Source: Clostridiales bacterium
GTDB lineage: Bacteria; Bacillota; Clostridia; Lachnospirales; Lachnospiraceae
Length of the DNA stretch: 50,430 nucleotides
Assembly: GCA_019416265.1 (NCBI GenBank)
Contig: DXXQ01000076.1
Location: forward strand, 1 to 50,430
Reading direction: 5' to 3'
The translations under genes were made by a program, and so were the position numbers. The notes below the pieces were generated by a model that did no database searches, was not told where the DNA came from, and saw nothing but the letters and a program-made list of their open reading frames with translations. How positions within the stretch are numbered: position 1 is the first letter of the stretch; every line of letters begins with the position of its first letter. Of the stretch, positions 1 to 7,246 are shown one piece after another.

Positions 1-173
1 ACTGTTCACACGGCACTATCCCGCGAGGTGTTTTGTCATGTATATGACAAAATCCCGAGACATACAAGCCAAAATTCCATTGCCGCAGGCAATCTGGAAT
101 GAATTTTGGCTCGTTGCTGTGAACGGAGTGAACAGTGACGAAATGGTGTTCACTCTGTTCTCAGGAACAGAGT
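1..173. repeat. Hairpin-rich intergenic block, candidate MITE/REP-like element
   Basis: No convincing gene lies here. Seen directly: an outer inverted repeat ACTGTTCAC (1-9) with GTGAACAGT (128-136); an inner dyad TTTTGTCAT (31-39) with ATGACAAAA (44-52); a long imperfect hairpin CCAAAATTCC/ATTGCC (69-84) with GGCAAT/GGAAT/ATTTTGG (88-109); and a perfect 9-bp hairpin ACTCTGTTC-TCAG-GAACAGAGT (152-173). Nested dyads inside terminal inverted repeats suggest a small palindromic extragenic element. The block lies just downstream of the minus-strand transporter gene, so the last hairpin may also end that transcript, but it has no T-run. The window edge may cut the element. Confidence 0.5.
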
Positions 174-190
174 TCCGTGAAAGTCCGCAT

Positions 191-1546
191 TTATACGGCG
201 ATCATTCCCATTGCTTCCATAACTGCAAAGATCAGGATCGCAACCAGACAGATCGGGGCAATGTATTTGATAATGATCGTATAGAATTTCTTCATCTTAA
301 ACGGCCCGTTTACTTCCACCTCGTCAATAATTGTCTTCGGCTTCACAACAAAGCCTACGAAAACACAGCTTATGATCGCTACGATTGGCATCATTACACT
401 GTTGCTGATAAAGTCGCAGAAATCAAGCAGGCTCATTCCCATAGGTGCAATGAAATCCCATACGCCGAATCCCAGGGATACCGGAATTCCCACAGCACAG
501 AGGAAAACAAGAATCACTGCGCTGGCTTTCTTTCTTCCCCATCCAAGACGGTCCCTTACAATGGAAACGAGGGTTTCCGTCAGAGAGATCGAGGAGGTCA
601 GAGCTGCAAATAATACAAGAAGGAAAAATACTGCGCCGATGACTGTGCCGAATTTCATGTTTTCAAAAACTTTCGGAAGAGTGACAAACATAAGCCCCGG
701 TCCCTTGCCAAGAGCTTCCTCACTTCCACCGGAAAAAGCAAATACAGCAGGAATGATCATCAGACCTGCCATAAAGGCGATCCCTGTGTCAAAAACTTCG
801 ATCTGACGTACAGACTGCTCCAGAGGGTTGTCCTTCTTCATGTAGGAACCATAGGTGATCATAATTCCCATTGCCAGGGACATGGAATAAAACAGCTGTC
901 CCATAGCTGCAAGTACCGTTGTGGCGCTGAATCTGCTGAAATCAGGAAGAAGGTAATATTTCACACCTTCTATGGCGCCCGGCTGCATGATACTGAAAAC
1001 AGACACCACAATAGAGATGATGACAAGAACCGGCATCATGATTCTGCTGGCTTTTTCAATTCCGCCTTCTACGCCGAGCATAACTACCACACATCCGATC
1101 GCTACATAGATCAGGAAAAAGATCACCGGTGCTGCCGGCTGTGCAATATAATTCTCAAAATATCCGTCTGTTGCTGCAGATGATACGTTGTTTGTCAGGA
1201 ACACCACAAGGTATTTCAGCACCCATCCGCCGATCACACAGTAGTATGGGGTAATGATAAAGGGTACTGCACTTGAGAGATAACCCATAAATTTGAATCT
1301 CTTATCAAGGGCTTCATAGGCGCCAATGGCGCTCAGTCTTGTCTTTCTTCCCAGAGCGATCTCTGTGATCATCATCGCAAAACCAAAGGTAACGGCAATG
1401 ATCAGATATACAAGAAGGAAAATTCCGCCGCCATGCTTTGCAGCAAGATACGGAAATCTCCACAGGTTTCCCAGTCCTACAGCAGAACCTGCCGCTGCAA
1501 GGACGAATCCCAGTTTGTTGGTAAAACTTCCTCTTTTTTTATCCAT
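191..1546 (-). CDS. Sodium-dependent transporter, NSS (SNF) family
   Basis: A 451-residue membrane protein of the neurotransmitter:sodium symporter family, which couples Na+ entry to uptake of amino acids or related amines across the cytoplasmic membrane. The N-terminus carries the family hallmark of TM1, with GSAVGLGNLWRFPYLAAKHG at about residues 20-39, including the unwound G-N-L-W-R-F-P stretch that binds Na+ and substrate. About eleven or twelve hydrophobic segments follow, and the length fits the short prokaryotic members (MhsT/TnaT type). The ATG at 1546 has an AGGAGA ribosome site 7-8 bases upstream. It is transcribed alone, divergently from the DUF1540 gene. The substrate cannot be told from sequence; tryptophan or other hydrophobic amino acids are typical for bacterial members. 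Confidence 0.93.
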   Translation of the reverse strand: MDKKRGSFTNKLGFVLAAAGSAVGLGNLWRFPYLAAKHGGGIFLLVYLIIAVTFGFAMMITEIALGRKTRLSAIGAYEALDKRFKFMGYLSSAVPFIITPYYCVIGGWVLKYLVVFLTNNVSSAATDGYFENYIAQPAAPVIFFLIYVAIGCVVVMLGVEGGIEKASRIMMPVLVIISIVVSVFSIMQPGAIEGVKYYLLPDFSRFSATTVLAAMGQLFYSMSLAMGIMITYGSYMKKDNPLEQSVRQIEVFDTGIAFMAGLMIIPAVFAFSGGSEEALGKGPGLMFVTLPKVFENMKFGTVIGAVFFLLVLFAALTSSISLTETLVSIVRDRLGWGRKKASAVILVFLCAVGIPVSLGFGVWDFIAPMGMSLLDFCDFISNSVMMPIVAIISCVFVGFVVKPKTIIDEVEVNGPFKMKKFYTIIIKYIAPICLVAILIFAVMEAMGMIAV

Positions 1547-1702
1547 TCTCTTTTCTCCTATTGTTATTCAGTTGTAACTGCCTTCTTCCTTCGCAGGTAC
1601 ATTCAATTTTTAATTTTACCATCTTTTTTCTTTTAAGTACAGTGCATATTTTATTTTTTTTCGGACAGACTACTTTCTGTACAGCAAAAAGGAGGAAAAA
1701 AA

Positions 1703-2020
1703 ATGACGACATTGAAATGTTCTGCAGTTACCTGTGTCTACAACGACAATCAGCTCTGCTCCAAAGGCGACATCCTTGTTGCCGGTGAAGGCGCCCGTCT
1801 CTCCAGTGAAACAAGCTGCGAAAGCTTCCGGAAAAGAGGAGAAAACGCCTCAGATTGTGCAAGCAGCGGCTGCGGCTGTCATGAGATCCAGATTGACTGC
1901 AAAGCCCAAAACTGCACCTACAACGACAAATGTAAATGTACTGCTTCTGCAATCAGGGTGGACGGCGGCCATGCGGCCCAGTCAGGAGAAACCTGCTGCG
2001 ACACCTTCGAAACCAGATAA
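1703..2020 (+). CDS. DUF1540 domain protein (two Cys-rich repeats)
   Basis: A 105-residue protein with two copies of the small DUF1540 module, at about residues 4-43 and 65-103. Each has a Cys-x4/5-Cys-x3/4-N-D-x-x-Cys pattern followed by a later Cys near Thr/Ser-Cys-x-x-Phe. A linker with further cysteines (CASSGCGC) joins them, and the density of Cys suggests metal binding. The family is common in Clostridia and has no established function. A strong AAAGGAGG site lies just upstream of the ATG, and a hairpin terminator follows the stop directly, so it is a single-gene transcript. It is one of only three plus-strand genes here. Confidence is high for the family and nil for the role. Confidence 0.88.
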   Translation: MTTLKCSAVTCVYNDNQLCSKGDILVAGEGARLSSETSCESFRKRGENASDCASSGCGCHEIQIDCKAQNCTYNDKCKCTASAIRVDGGHAAQSGETCCDTFETR

Positions 2021-2062
2021 AAAAATGGAAGAATGCCGCATATGCGGTGTTCTTCCATTTTT
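2021..2062. terminator. Bidirectional terminator between DUF1540 gene and ftsZ
   Basis: A long perfect-looking stem: AAAAATGGAAGA at the left pairs with TCTTCCATTTTT at the right, around an inner CCGCATATGCGG dyad. The A-rich left arm and T-rich right arm let it serve the plus-strand DUF1540 transcript and the minus-strand ftsZ transcript, whose stop is at 2083. Confidence 0.85.
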
Positions 2063-2082
2063 ATGATTCATATTTTTACTGT

Positions 2083-3246
2083 TTATCTGTTTTTCAGGAA
2101 ATCCGGAATCTGAATGTCTTTTCTCTGTACAGTGCTGGACGGAGTCTTAGCGCTGAACGGAGTGGCATTCATTGTCGGAAGGCTGAAGCTTGGCATATTT
2201 ACGCCCATACCGGCATTACCTGCGGAAGCTGCTGGTCTTTTGTTTGCAAATGCAGCATTGGAAGCTCTGTTTCCGAAAGGACTGCTCTGTGCCTTCTCAT
2301 CGTTAAGTCCTGTTGCGATAACCGTAATTCTTGCATAATCTGCAACTGTATCGTCATACATTGCACCAAAGATGATATTTGCATCTTCACCTGTAAGCTC
2401 CTGAACATAGCTTGCAGCGTCATTTGCATCCATAAGGGAAATATCACCGGAAATATTAATGATAACATGAGTTGCGCCTTTAATGGTTGTCTCAAGAAGC
2501 GGTGAGGATACAGCCTGCTGTACAGCTTCCATAGCCTTGTCGTCTCCTCTTGCCTCGCCGATACCGATGTGAGCGATACCCTTGTCTGTCATAACTGTCT
2601 GAACGTCTGCGAAGTCCAGGTTGATAAGAGCCGGCAGATTGATAAGGTCTGTAATACCCTGAACTGCCTGCTGAAGCACTTCATCAGCCTTTCTCAGTGC
2701 TTCCGGCATTGTTGTACGGCGGTCTACAACCTCCAGTAATTTATCATTCGGGATCACGATTAAGGTGTCCACTGCTTTCTTCAGATTCTCAATCCCTGCA
2801 AGGGCATTATTCATTCTTGTTTTTGCTTCGAAACGGAAAGGCTTGGTCACAACGCCAACTGTCAGGATACCCATCTCTTTCGCTGCAGCCGCGATCACAG
2901 GTGCAGCACCTGTTCCGGTTCCGCCGCCCATACCACAGGTAACGAATACCATGTCTGCGCCTTCCATTAACTGTTTCACTTCTTCAATGCTCTCTTCTGC
3001 AGCCTTCTGACCAACCTCAGGCTGGGCTCCTGCGCCAAGACCCTTGGTGATCTTCTCGCCAATCTGAAGTACAGTTGGAGCTTTGCACAGAGTTAAAGCC
3101 TGTTTATCAGTATTGACACCTACAAACTCTACTCCGCCGATGGCCTCTTCCACCATTCTGTTTACTGCGTTATTTCCGGCTCCACCTACGCCAATAACAA
3201 TTATCTTTGCAGATGATTCAGCCTCATTTGACATAATCTCTAACAA
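2083..3246 (-). CDS. ftsZ: Cell division protein FtsZ
   Basis: The tubulin-like GTPase that forms the cytokinetic ring at mid-cell. It is 387 residues, with GVGGAGNNAVNRM near residue 19, the tubulin signature GGGTGTGAAP near residue 108, and the conserved C-terminal peptide DIQIPDFLKNR that binds partners such as FtsA, SepF or ZapA. A variable, Ala/Ser-rich linker covers about residues 320-375. The best start is TTG at 3246, because AAAGGAGG lies 7 bases upstream of it. The next ATG (3234) is 19 bases from that site, too far for efficient use. It follows ftsQ in the dcw order but has its own promoter. ftsA is not next to it. Confidence 0.98.
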   Translation of the reverse strand: MLEIMSNEAESSAKIIVIGVGGAGNNAVNRMVEEAIGGVEFVGVNTDKQALTLCKAPTVLQIGEKITKGLGAGAQPEVGQKAAEESIEEVKQLMEGADMVFVTCGMGGGTGTGAAPVIAAAAKEMGILTVGVVTKPFRFEAKTRMNNALAGIENLKKAVDTLIVIPNDKLLEVVDRRTTMPEALRKADEVLQQAVQGITDLINLPALINLDFADVQTVMTDKGIAHIGIGEARGDDKAMEAVQQAVSSPLLETTIKGATHVIINISGDISLMDANDAASYVQELTGEDANIIFGAMYDDTVADYARITVIATGLNDEKAQSSPFGNRASNAAFANKRPAASAGNAGMGVNMPSFSLPTMNATPFSAKTPSSTVQRKDIQIPDFLKNR

Positions 3247-3327
3247 TGTACTTCCTCCTTTTATTTCTACCTGATATCCTTCTCAGTATATTTTTATCAT
3301 TTTTTGTTTTAAGCTACATATAGATAT

Positions 3328-3356
3328 ATCATACTTTTTTTTTGAGAATTAATCAA
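3328..3356 (-). promoter_or_regulatory. Candidate sigma-A promoter of ftsZ
   Basis: On the minus strand, TTGATT (-35, 3351-3356) and TATGAT (-10, 3328-3333) are separated by exactly 17 bases that include a run of nine A. It lies in the 189-bp AT-rich gap between ftsQ and ftsZ and would give a leader of about 75 bases. It suggests that ftsZ can be expressed apart from the upstream dcw genes. Confidence 0.65.
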
Positions 3357-3435
3357 CCACTAATTTTATTTTTTTATACTTTTTTCACGATTTTTCGCTG
3401 TCTTTTGGGGGATACAGCCTTTTTCAAAGGGATTC

Positions 3436-4746
3436 TCAGTAGCTTTCCCCGTAATAGCCGTCCTCACCGTAGCCGTTTCCATAGGAGCTGTCCCCGTAAG
3501 AGCTGTCTCCGTAGGAGCTGTCTCCGTAGGAGCTGTCCCCGTAAGAGCTGTCCCCGTAGGAACTGTCCCCGTAAGAACTGTCTCCATAGGAGCTGTCTCC
3601 GTAAGAACTGTCTCCGTAAGAACTGTCTCCATAAGAATCATCCCCGTCAGAACCGGAGGCATTGGGATTCGGTCCTACATAGTTTCCGTCCTTATCCATT
3701 TCTCCGTCTCCTACAAAGCTGCCGTCTTCAAGATAGCCGCCCTTCCAGTCTCCGAAAGAATCGATCAGCTCCTGTGTAGGCTTTGGTCCTGTATAATTTC
3801 CGTTTTCATCGTATTCTCCGGCTCCTGTGTAATCTCCCTCTCCGTCATAGCCGCCTTTCCATGCCTGGATTGCATAATCAAGGTCTGTCATAGGTTTGGG
3901 GCCTACATGGTTTCCGTTCTCATCGTACTCTCCGTACCCGGTATATTCGCCATTTTCATCGTAACCGCCGTTCCAGTTCTCAGCAGTCACCTCTTCCTGC
4001 TCTGCCTCAAAGGTATTTCCGTTGGTTCCGATGCTTTCCATGTGCAGAATTCCGGACATCCCCTGGATTTTCGGCATAATGGCAATAACTCTGGACATTT
4101 TTTCCTCCAGGTTCTCATCCTTTCCAAGTGAAACGGTGATGTTTCCGTATTCCAGACTGATATTATAATTGTCGTCAAAGCTGATATGATCCGGAATCGT
4201 TTCGTTTTTCTTAAAGATCGTAGAGAGGGCTACTGCAGTGTTCAAAACGGTTTTTCCCTTGATGGGAAGCTTCTCGTTAAGAACTACCTCCTTCACCTCG
4301 ATCCCGTCAAAATAGGGGACCGAAGAATCTCTCTCGCTGGAGCCGTGGACAAAATACCCGTTCCTGTCAAAATAGATATAGTTTCCGAGAAACGGGATAC
4401 AGCCTACAGGCCGTTTTTCTTTTACGCTGATGCAGATGGTGTTTCTGTTTATCCTTGTTACCGTGTATCCGTCTACAAGAGGAATTCCGGATACCTCTTT
4501 TTTTGTATAAAAAAGAGGCGCCAGAACAGAATTAGACGCCAGCGGGCCTCTCAATACGATTTCTTTTATTTCCTCCTGGGTGTAATGGCTGCATCCCATC
4601 ACTTCCACCCTCTCTACTCTGAAATAAGTAAAAAAGGCGACTGCTCCGGCAAGAAGTCCTGCTCCCAGAACACCCAGCATGATTTTCCATGTTTTACTGC
4701 TGATGCCAGCAAATATGTTGTTTTTGAGGTAATTGAATTTTTTCAT
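3436..4746 (-). CDS. ftsQ: Cell division protein FtsQ/DivIB with long repetitive C-terminal tail
   Basis: A bitopic divisome protein: short cytoplasmic N-terminus, one membrane segment at about residues 21-42, then an extracellular POTRA domain starting with VERVEVMGCSHYTQEEI (about 44-112) and the FtsQ/DivIB beta domain to about 245. It links FtsL/DivIC to the septal synthase. Typical length is about 250-290 residues; this one has 436. The extra part has three Gly/Tyr/Asp repeats of about 28-38 residues (257-361), each with G-Y-x-x-x-G-x-Y-x-G-x-G-E and D-E-N-G-N-Y, then eleven D-(S/D)-S-Y-G pentapeptides (369-423) and a Gly/Tyr end. The position between murA and ftsZ is standard for divIB. 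The tail is strongly acidic and probably lies in the wall. Confidence 0.92.
   Translation of the reverse strand: MKKFNYLKNNIFAGISSKTWKIMLGVLGAGLLAGAVAFFTYFRVERVEVMGCSHYTQEEIKEIVLRGPLASNSVLAPLFYTKKEVSGIPLVDGYTVTRINRNTICISVKEKRPVGCIPFLGNYIYFDRNGYFVHGSSERDSSVPYFDGIEVKEVVLNEKLPIKGKTVLNTAVALSTIFKKNETIPDHISFDDNYNISLEYGNITVSLGKDENLEEKMSRVIAIMPKIQGMSGILHMESIGTNGNTFEAEQEEVTAENWNGGYDENGEYTGYGEYDENGNHVGPKPMTDLDYAIQAWKGGYDGEGDYTGAGEYDENGNYTGPKPTQELIDSFGDWKGGYLEDGSFVGDGEMDKDGNYVGPNPNASGSDGDDSYGDSSYGDSSYGDSSYGDSSYGDSSYGDSSYGDSSYGDSSYGDSSYGDSSYGNGYGEDGYYGESY
3478..3642 (-). repeat. 15-bp tandem repeat inside ftsQ (DSSYG pentapeptides)
   Basis: Eleven consecutive 15-bp units, each reading GA(C/T)-(A/G)(G/A)(T/C)-TC(T/C)-TA(T/C)-GG(A/G) on the coding strand. 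Units differ mostly at synonymous third positions, so the peptide is kept while the DNA varies. This indicates selection on the protein and also a risk of copy-number change by slippage. Confidence 0.93.
3664..3978 (-). repeat. Three Gly/Tyr-Asp-Glu-Asn-Gly repeats inside ftsQ
   Basis: Three units, residues 257-295, 296-333 and 334-361. Each begins W-(N/K)-G-G-Y, continues x-x-x-G-x-(Y/F)-x-G-x-G-E-(Y/M)-D-x-(N/D)-G-N, and ends G-P-(K/N)-P. The spacing of Gly and Tyr resembles MORN-type repeats, but this is only a pattern likeness. Confidence 0.8.
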
Positions 4747-4786
4747 AAATATCTATTCCCGTGTCTTTTTTCATATGGCTGCTCTT

Positions 4787-6049
4787 TTATTCTTCACAGA
4801 TTTCCCGGCAGCCCAAAGCCTTCAAGTCTTCACAAATGTGCTCATATCCCCGTCGGATAAAACCGGCGCCTGTAATACAGGTTTCTCCCCGGGCCGCCAG
4901 CGCAGCCAGCACAAGGGCAGCTCCTCCCCGCAGTTCCTCTGCCTTCACCCTGCAGCCTGTGAGAGGATATCCTCCGTCGATCCAGGCATTCGCTCCGTCC
5001 ACTTCTATGCGGGCTCCCATGCGTACCAGCTCTTTCGCAGCCCTGAACCTGTCTTCAAAAATCCCTTCACGGATGCGGCTCCGTCCCGGTATCGTCGCAA
5101 GCACAGCCATAACCGGAGACTGCAGGTCTGTTGGAAATCCGGGGTAGGTCTGTGTTTCAAGATCTCCGACAGGATAACGGACAGATTTTCCGTTGACCTT
5201 TAGTTTACCACTTTTCCCTTCATATTGTCCACCTATTTTCTGATATACACAGAGGAATGCCTCCATCTCCTCCACAGGCACATTTTCTATGATAATTTCA
5301 CTTCGGGTTATGGCAGCCGCGCACATATAGGTTCCTGCAACGATCCTGTCCGGAGGAACCTGCATCTCTCCTCCGGACAGCTCCTCCACCCCCTGTATTT
5401 TTATAACTGCGCTTCCTTCTCCCTTAATTTTCGCCCCCATCTTTCTCAGATATCTGCACAGCCACACAATTTCCGGCTCTCTGGCACAGTTTTCCAGAAG
5501 GGTTTCCCCCTTTGCTGTGACAGCGGCAAGAACTGCCTGTTCCGTTGCTCCTACGCTTGATTTCCGAAAAATGATCCTGTTTCCCTGAAGCCTCTCACAT
5601 TCCCCGTAAATGAAAAAAACGCCCTCTTTGATACAGGCTCCAAGGCTTCTGAGAGCAGCCACATGAAGATCCACCGGACGCTGGCCGATCACGCAGCCTC
5701 CCGGATAACCAATACGTCCTTTTTTATTCCTGGCCAGAAGAACTCCAAGAAGAATTACTGAAGAACGCATCTGTTCCGTATATCCGGCAGATATCTCTGT
5801 TCTGTCTGCCGCCGTGCAGTCAAGATATAAATCATGACCCTCCCACCAGGTCACAGCTCCAAGATTTTTAAGAATCTCTTCCATACAGAATACGTCTGCA
5901 ATCCGGGGACAGCCTTTCAGGACGCTGATCCCCCTGTGTAAAAGTGACGCCGCCATCATTGGAAGGGCGGAATTTTTTGAGCCCTGTACCGAAACACTGC
6001 CGGACAGGGAATTCCCGCCAGTTATGCGGATCTCCTTCAATCCCTTCAC
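4787..6049 (-). CDS. murA: UDP-N-acetylglucosamine 1-carboxyvinyltransferase
   Basis: A cytoplasmic enzyme that transfers enolpyruvate from PEP to UDP-GlcNAc, the first committed step of peptidoglycan synthesis and the target of fosfomycin. At 420 residues it has the family's length. The N-terminal GSKNSALPMMAASLL (about 23-37) holds the UDP-GlcNAc-binding Lys-Asn. The loop PGGCVIGQRPVDLH has the reactive Cys at residue 119, so fosfomycin sensitivity is expected. The start is a GTG at 6049, with AGAAGG nine bases upstream; an ATG is not available nearby. It lies 26 bp after ftsW and 40 bp before ftsQ, where murG or murB is found in many Firmicutes clusters. Confidence 0.95.
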   Translation of the reverse strand: MKGLKEIRITGGNSLSGSVSVQGSKNSALPMMAASLLHRGISVLKGCPRIADVFCMEEILKNLGAVTWWEGHDLYLDCTAADRTEISAGYTEQMRSSVILLGVLLARNKKGRIGYPGGCVIGQRPVDLHVAALRSLGACIKEGVFFIYGECERLQGNRIIFRKSSVGATEQAVLAAVTAKGETLLENCAREPEIVWLCRYLRKMGAKIKGEGSAVIKIQGVEELSGGEMQVPPDRIVAGTYMCAAAITRSEIIIENVPVEEMEAFLCVYQKIGGQYEGKSGKLKVNGKSVRYPVGDLETQTYPGFPTDLQSPVMAVLATIPGRSRIREGIFEDRFRAAKELVRMGARIEVDGANAWIDGGYPLTGCRVKAEELRGGAALVLAALAARGETCITGAGFIRRGYEHICEDLKALGCREICEE

Positions 6050-6075
6050 TCCTAAAGGCCTTCTTACTGTCTATT

Positions 6076-7182
6076 CTATGCAGAAGGGATTTTCCTGTGA
6101 GTTCCCACAGACAGGGCGAGCCCCATTTCTCCCAGCAGAAACACAACGGAGGTACCCCCGTAGCTTATAAAGGGCAGGGTAATCCCTGTATTTGGTATGG
6201 TGTTTGTTACAACTGCAATATTCAGGATCACCTGAATGGCAAGATGAGCCATGATTCCTCCGCAGATCAGAGCCCCCTCCAGATCCCTGCTGTGCATGGC
6301 CAGAACACAGAGCCTCCAGAGCAGAAGTCCGAAGACAAGAATCAAAGCTGCCGCTCCCGCCAGTCCCAGTTCCTCACAGATAATGGAAAAAATCATGTCA
6401 TTCTGGGCCTCCGGCACAAACCCGAGCTTCTGAAGACTGCTTCCCAGACCTCTTCCGAAAATCCCTCCGCTGCCAATGGCGTAAAGCCCCTGGATCGTCT
6501 GGAAACCTTTTTCGTATTTTTCCGGATTCCGCCAGATGGCAAGTCTTTCCAGACGGTAGCTTTCCGCTGCCAGGAAAACTGCCACGAAAGCGATTCCGGC
6601 TCCGCCCATTCCCAGAAACTGCAGGTATCTGGAGTTGGATACAAAAATAAGGACAACTCCGATTCCCAATATGATCACCGCTGTACTCAGGTTATTTGAT
6701 CCTACCAGACCTACGATCGGCAGAAGCGTTGCCATTGTCCTGCACATAAACCAGAAGCCTGAGGTTTCTCCCCTGCTTCTTCCTATCTGCCAGGCAAGGA
6801 AGAGGATCACGGATACCTTGGCAAACTCCGAAGGCTGAAAGGACAAGGGGCCGAAATTCAGCCATCTTTTTGAACCGTTGATCTCCTGCCCCACCAGAAG
6901 GACTGCTGTGGACAGTCCCAGAGAAAGAAGATACGCCCCGGGCGCGGCCTTCAGAAAAACATGATAGTCCATGGATGAGACGAGATACATGGCCAGAAGT
7001 CCCAGAAAGGTTGCAAAAAGCTGCTTTTTAAAATAATAGGCAGAGTCGTGGAAACGTACTCTGCCATTATATTCACTGGTACTGTACAAAACGGCGAGTC
7101 CGAAAACCACCAGAATCAGTACAAGCACCAGCATCGTTATATCCAGTTTTTTGAAGGAAGCTCTGCTCTTTTTGTCCGGCAC
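6076..7182 (-). CDS. ftsW: Septal peptidoglycan glycosyltransferase FtsW (SEDS family)
   Basis: A multi-pass SEDS protein that polymerises lipid II into glycan strands together with a class B PBP at the septum. The 368 residues hold about ten hydrophobic segments. The C-terminal family signature PFISYGGTSVVFLLGEMGLA is present, as is the large extracellular loop around GSKRWLNFGPLSFQPSEFAK. GTG at 7182 is the start, with AGGAGAG about 12 bases upstream. It follows murD in the dcw order. FtsW is preferred over RodA or SpoVE by context; SpoVE-like use in sporulation cannot be excluded. Confidence 0.93.
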   Translation of the reverse strand: MPDKKSRASFKKLDITMLVLVLILVVFGLAVLYSTSEYNGRVRFHDSAYYFKKQLFATFLGLLAMYLVSSMDYHVFLKAAPGAYLLSLGLSTAVLLVGQEINGSKRWLNFGPLSFQPSEFAKVSVILFLAWQIGRSRGETSGFWFMCRTMATLLPIVGLVGSNNLSTAVIILGIGVVLIFVSNSRYLQFLGMGGAGIAFVAVFLAAESYRLERLAIWRNPEKYEKGFQTIQGLYAIGSGGIFGRGLGSSLQKLGFVPEAQNDMIFSIICEELGLAGAAALILVFGLLLWRLCVLAMHSRDLEGALICGGIMAHLAIQVILNIAVVTNTIPNTGITLPFISYGGTSVVFLLGEMGLALSVGTHRKIPSA

Positions 7183-7246
7183 TGTCTTCTCACTCTCCTG
7201 CTGCAGCCTCTTTTAAGCATATGAGAAGTCCCGGCTCAGATATTCC

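Noticed and set aside
38..613. Plus-strand open frame of 191 codons at the left edge
   Set aside because: It runs through the hairpin block and then antisense to the transporter gene; it has no ribosome site and no family likeness.
3478..3642. CRISPR-like regular repeats
   Set aside because: The units are 15 bp, adjacent without spacers and in frame within ftsQ.
3342..3779. Plus-strand frame rich in Arg, Ser and Cys (RRSCLRKSC-like)
   Set aside because: It is the antisense shadow of the 15-bp repeats in ftsQ.
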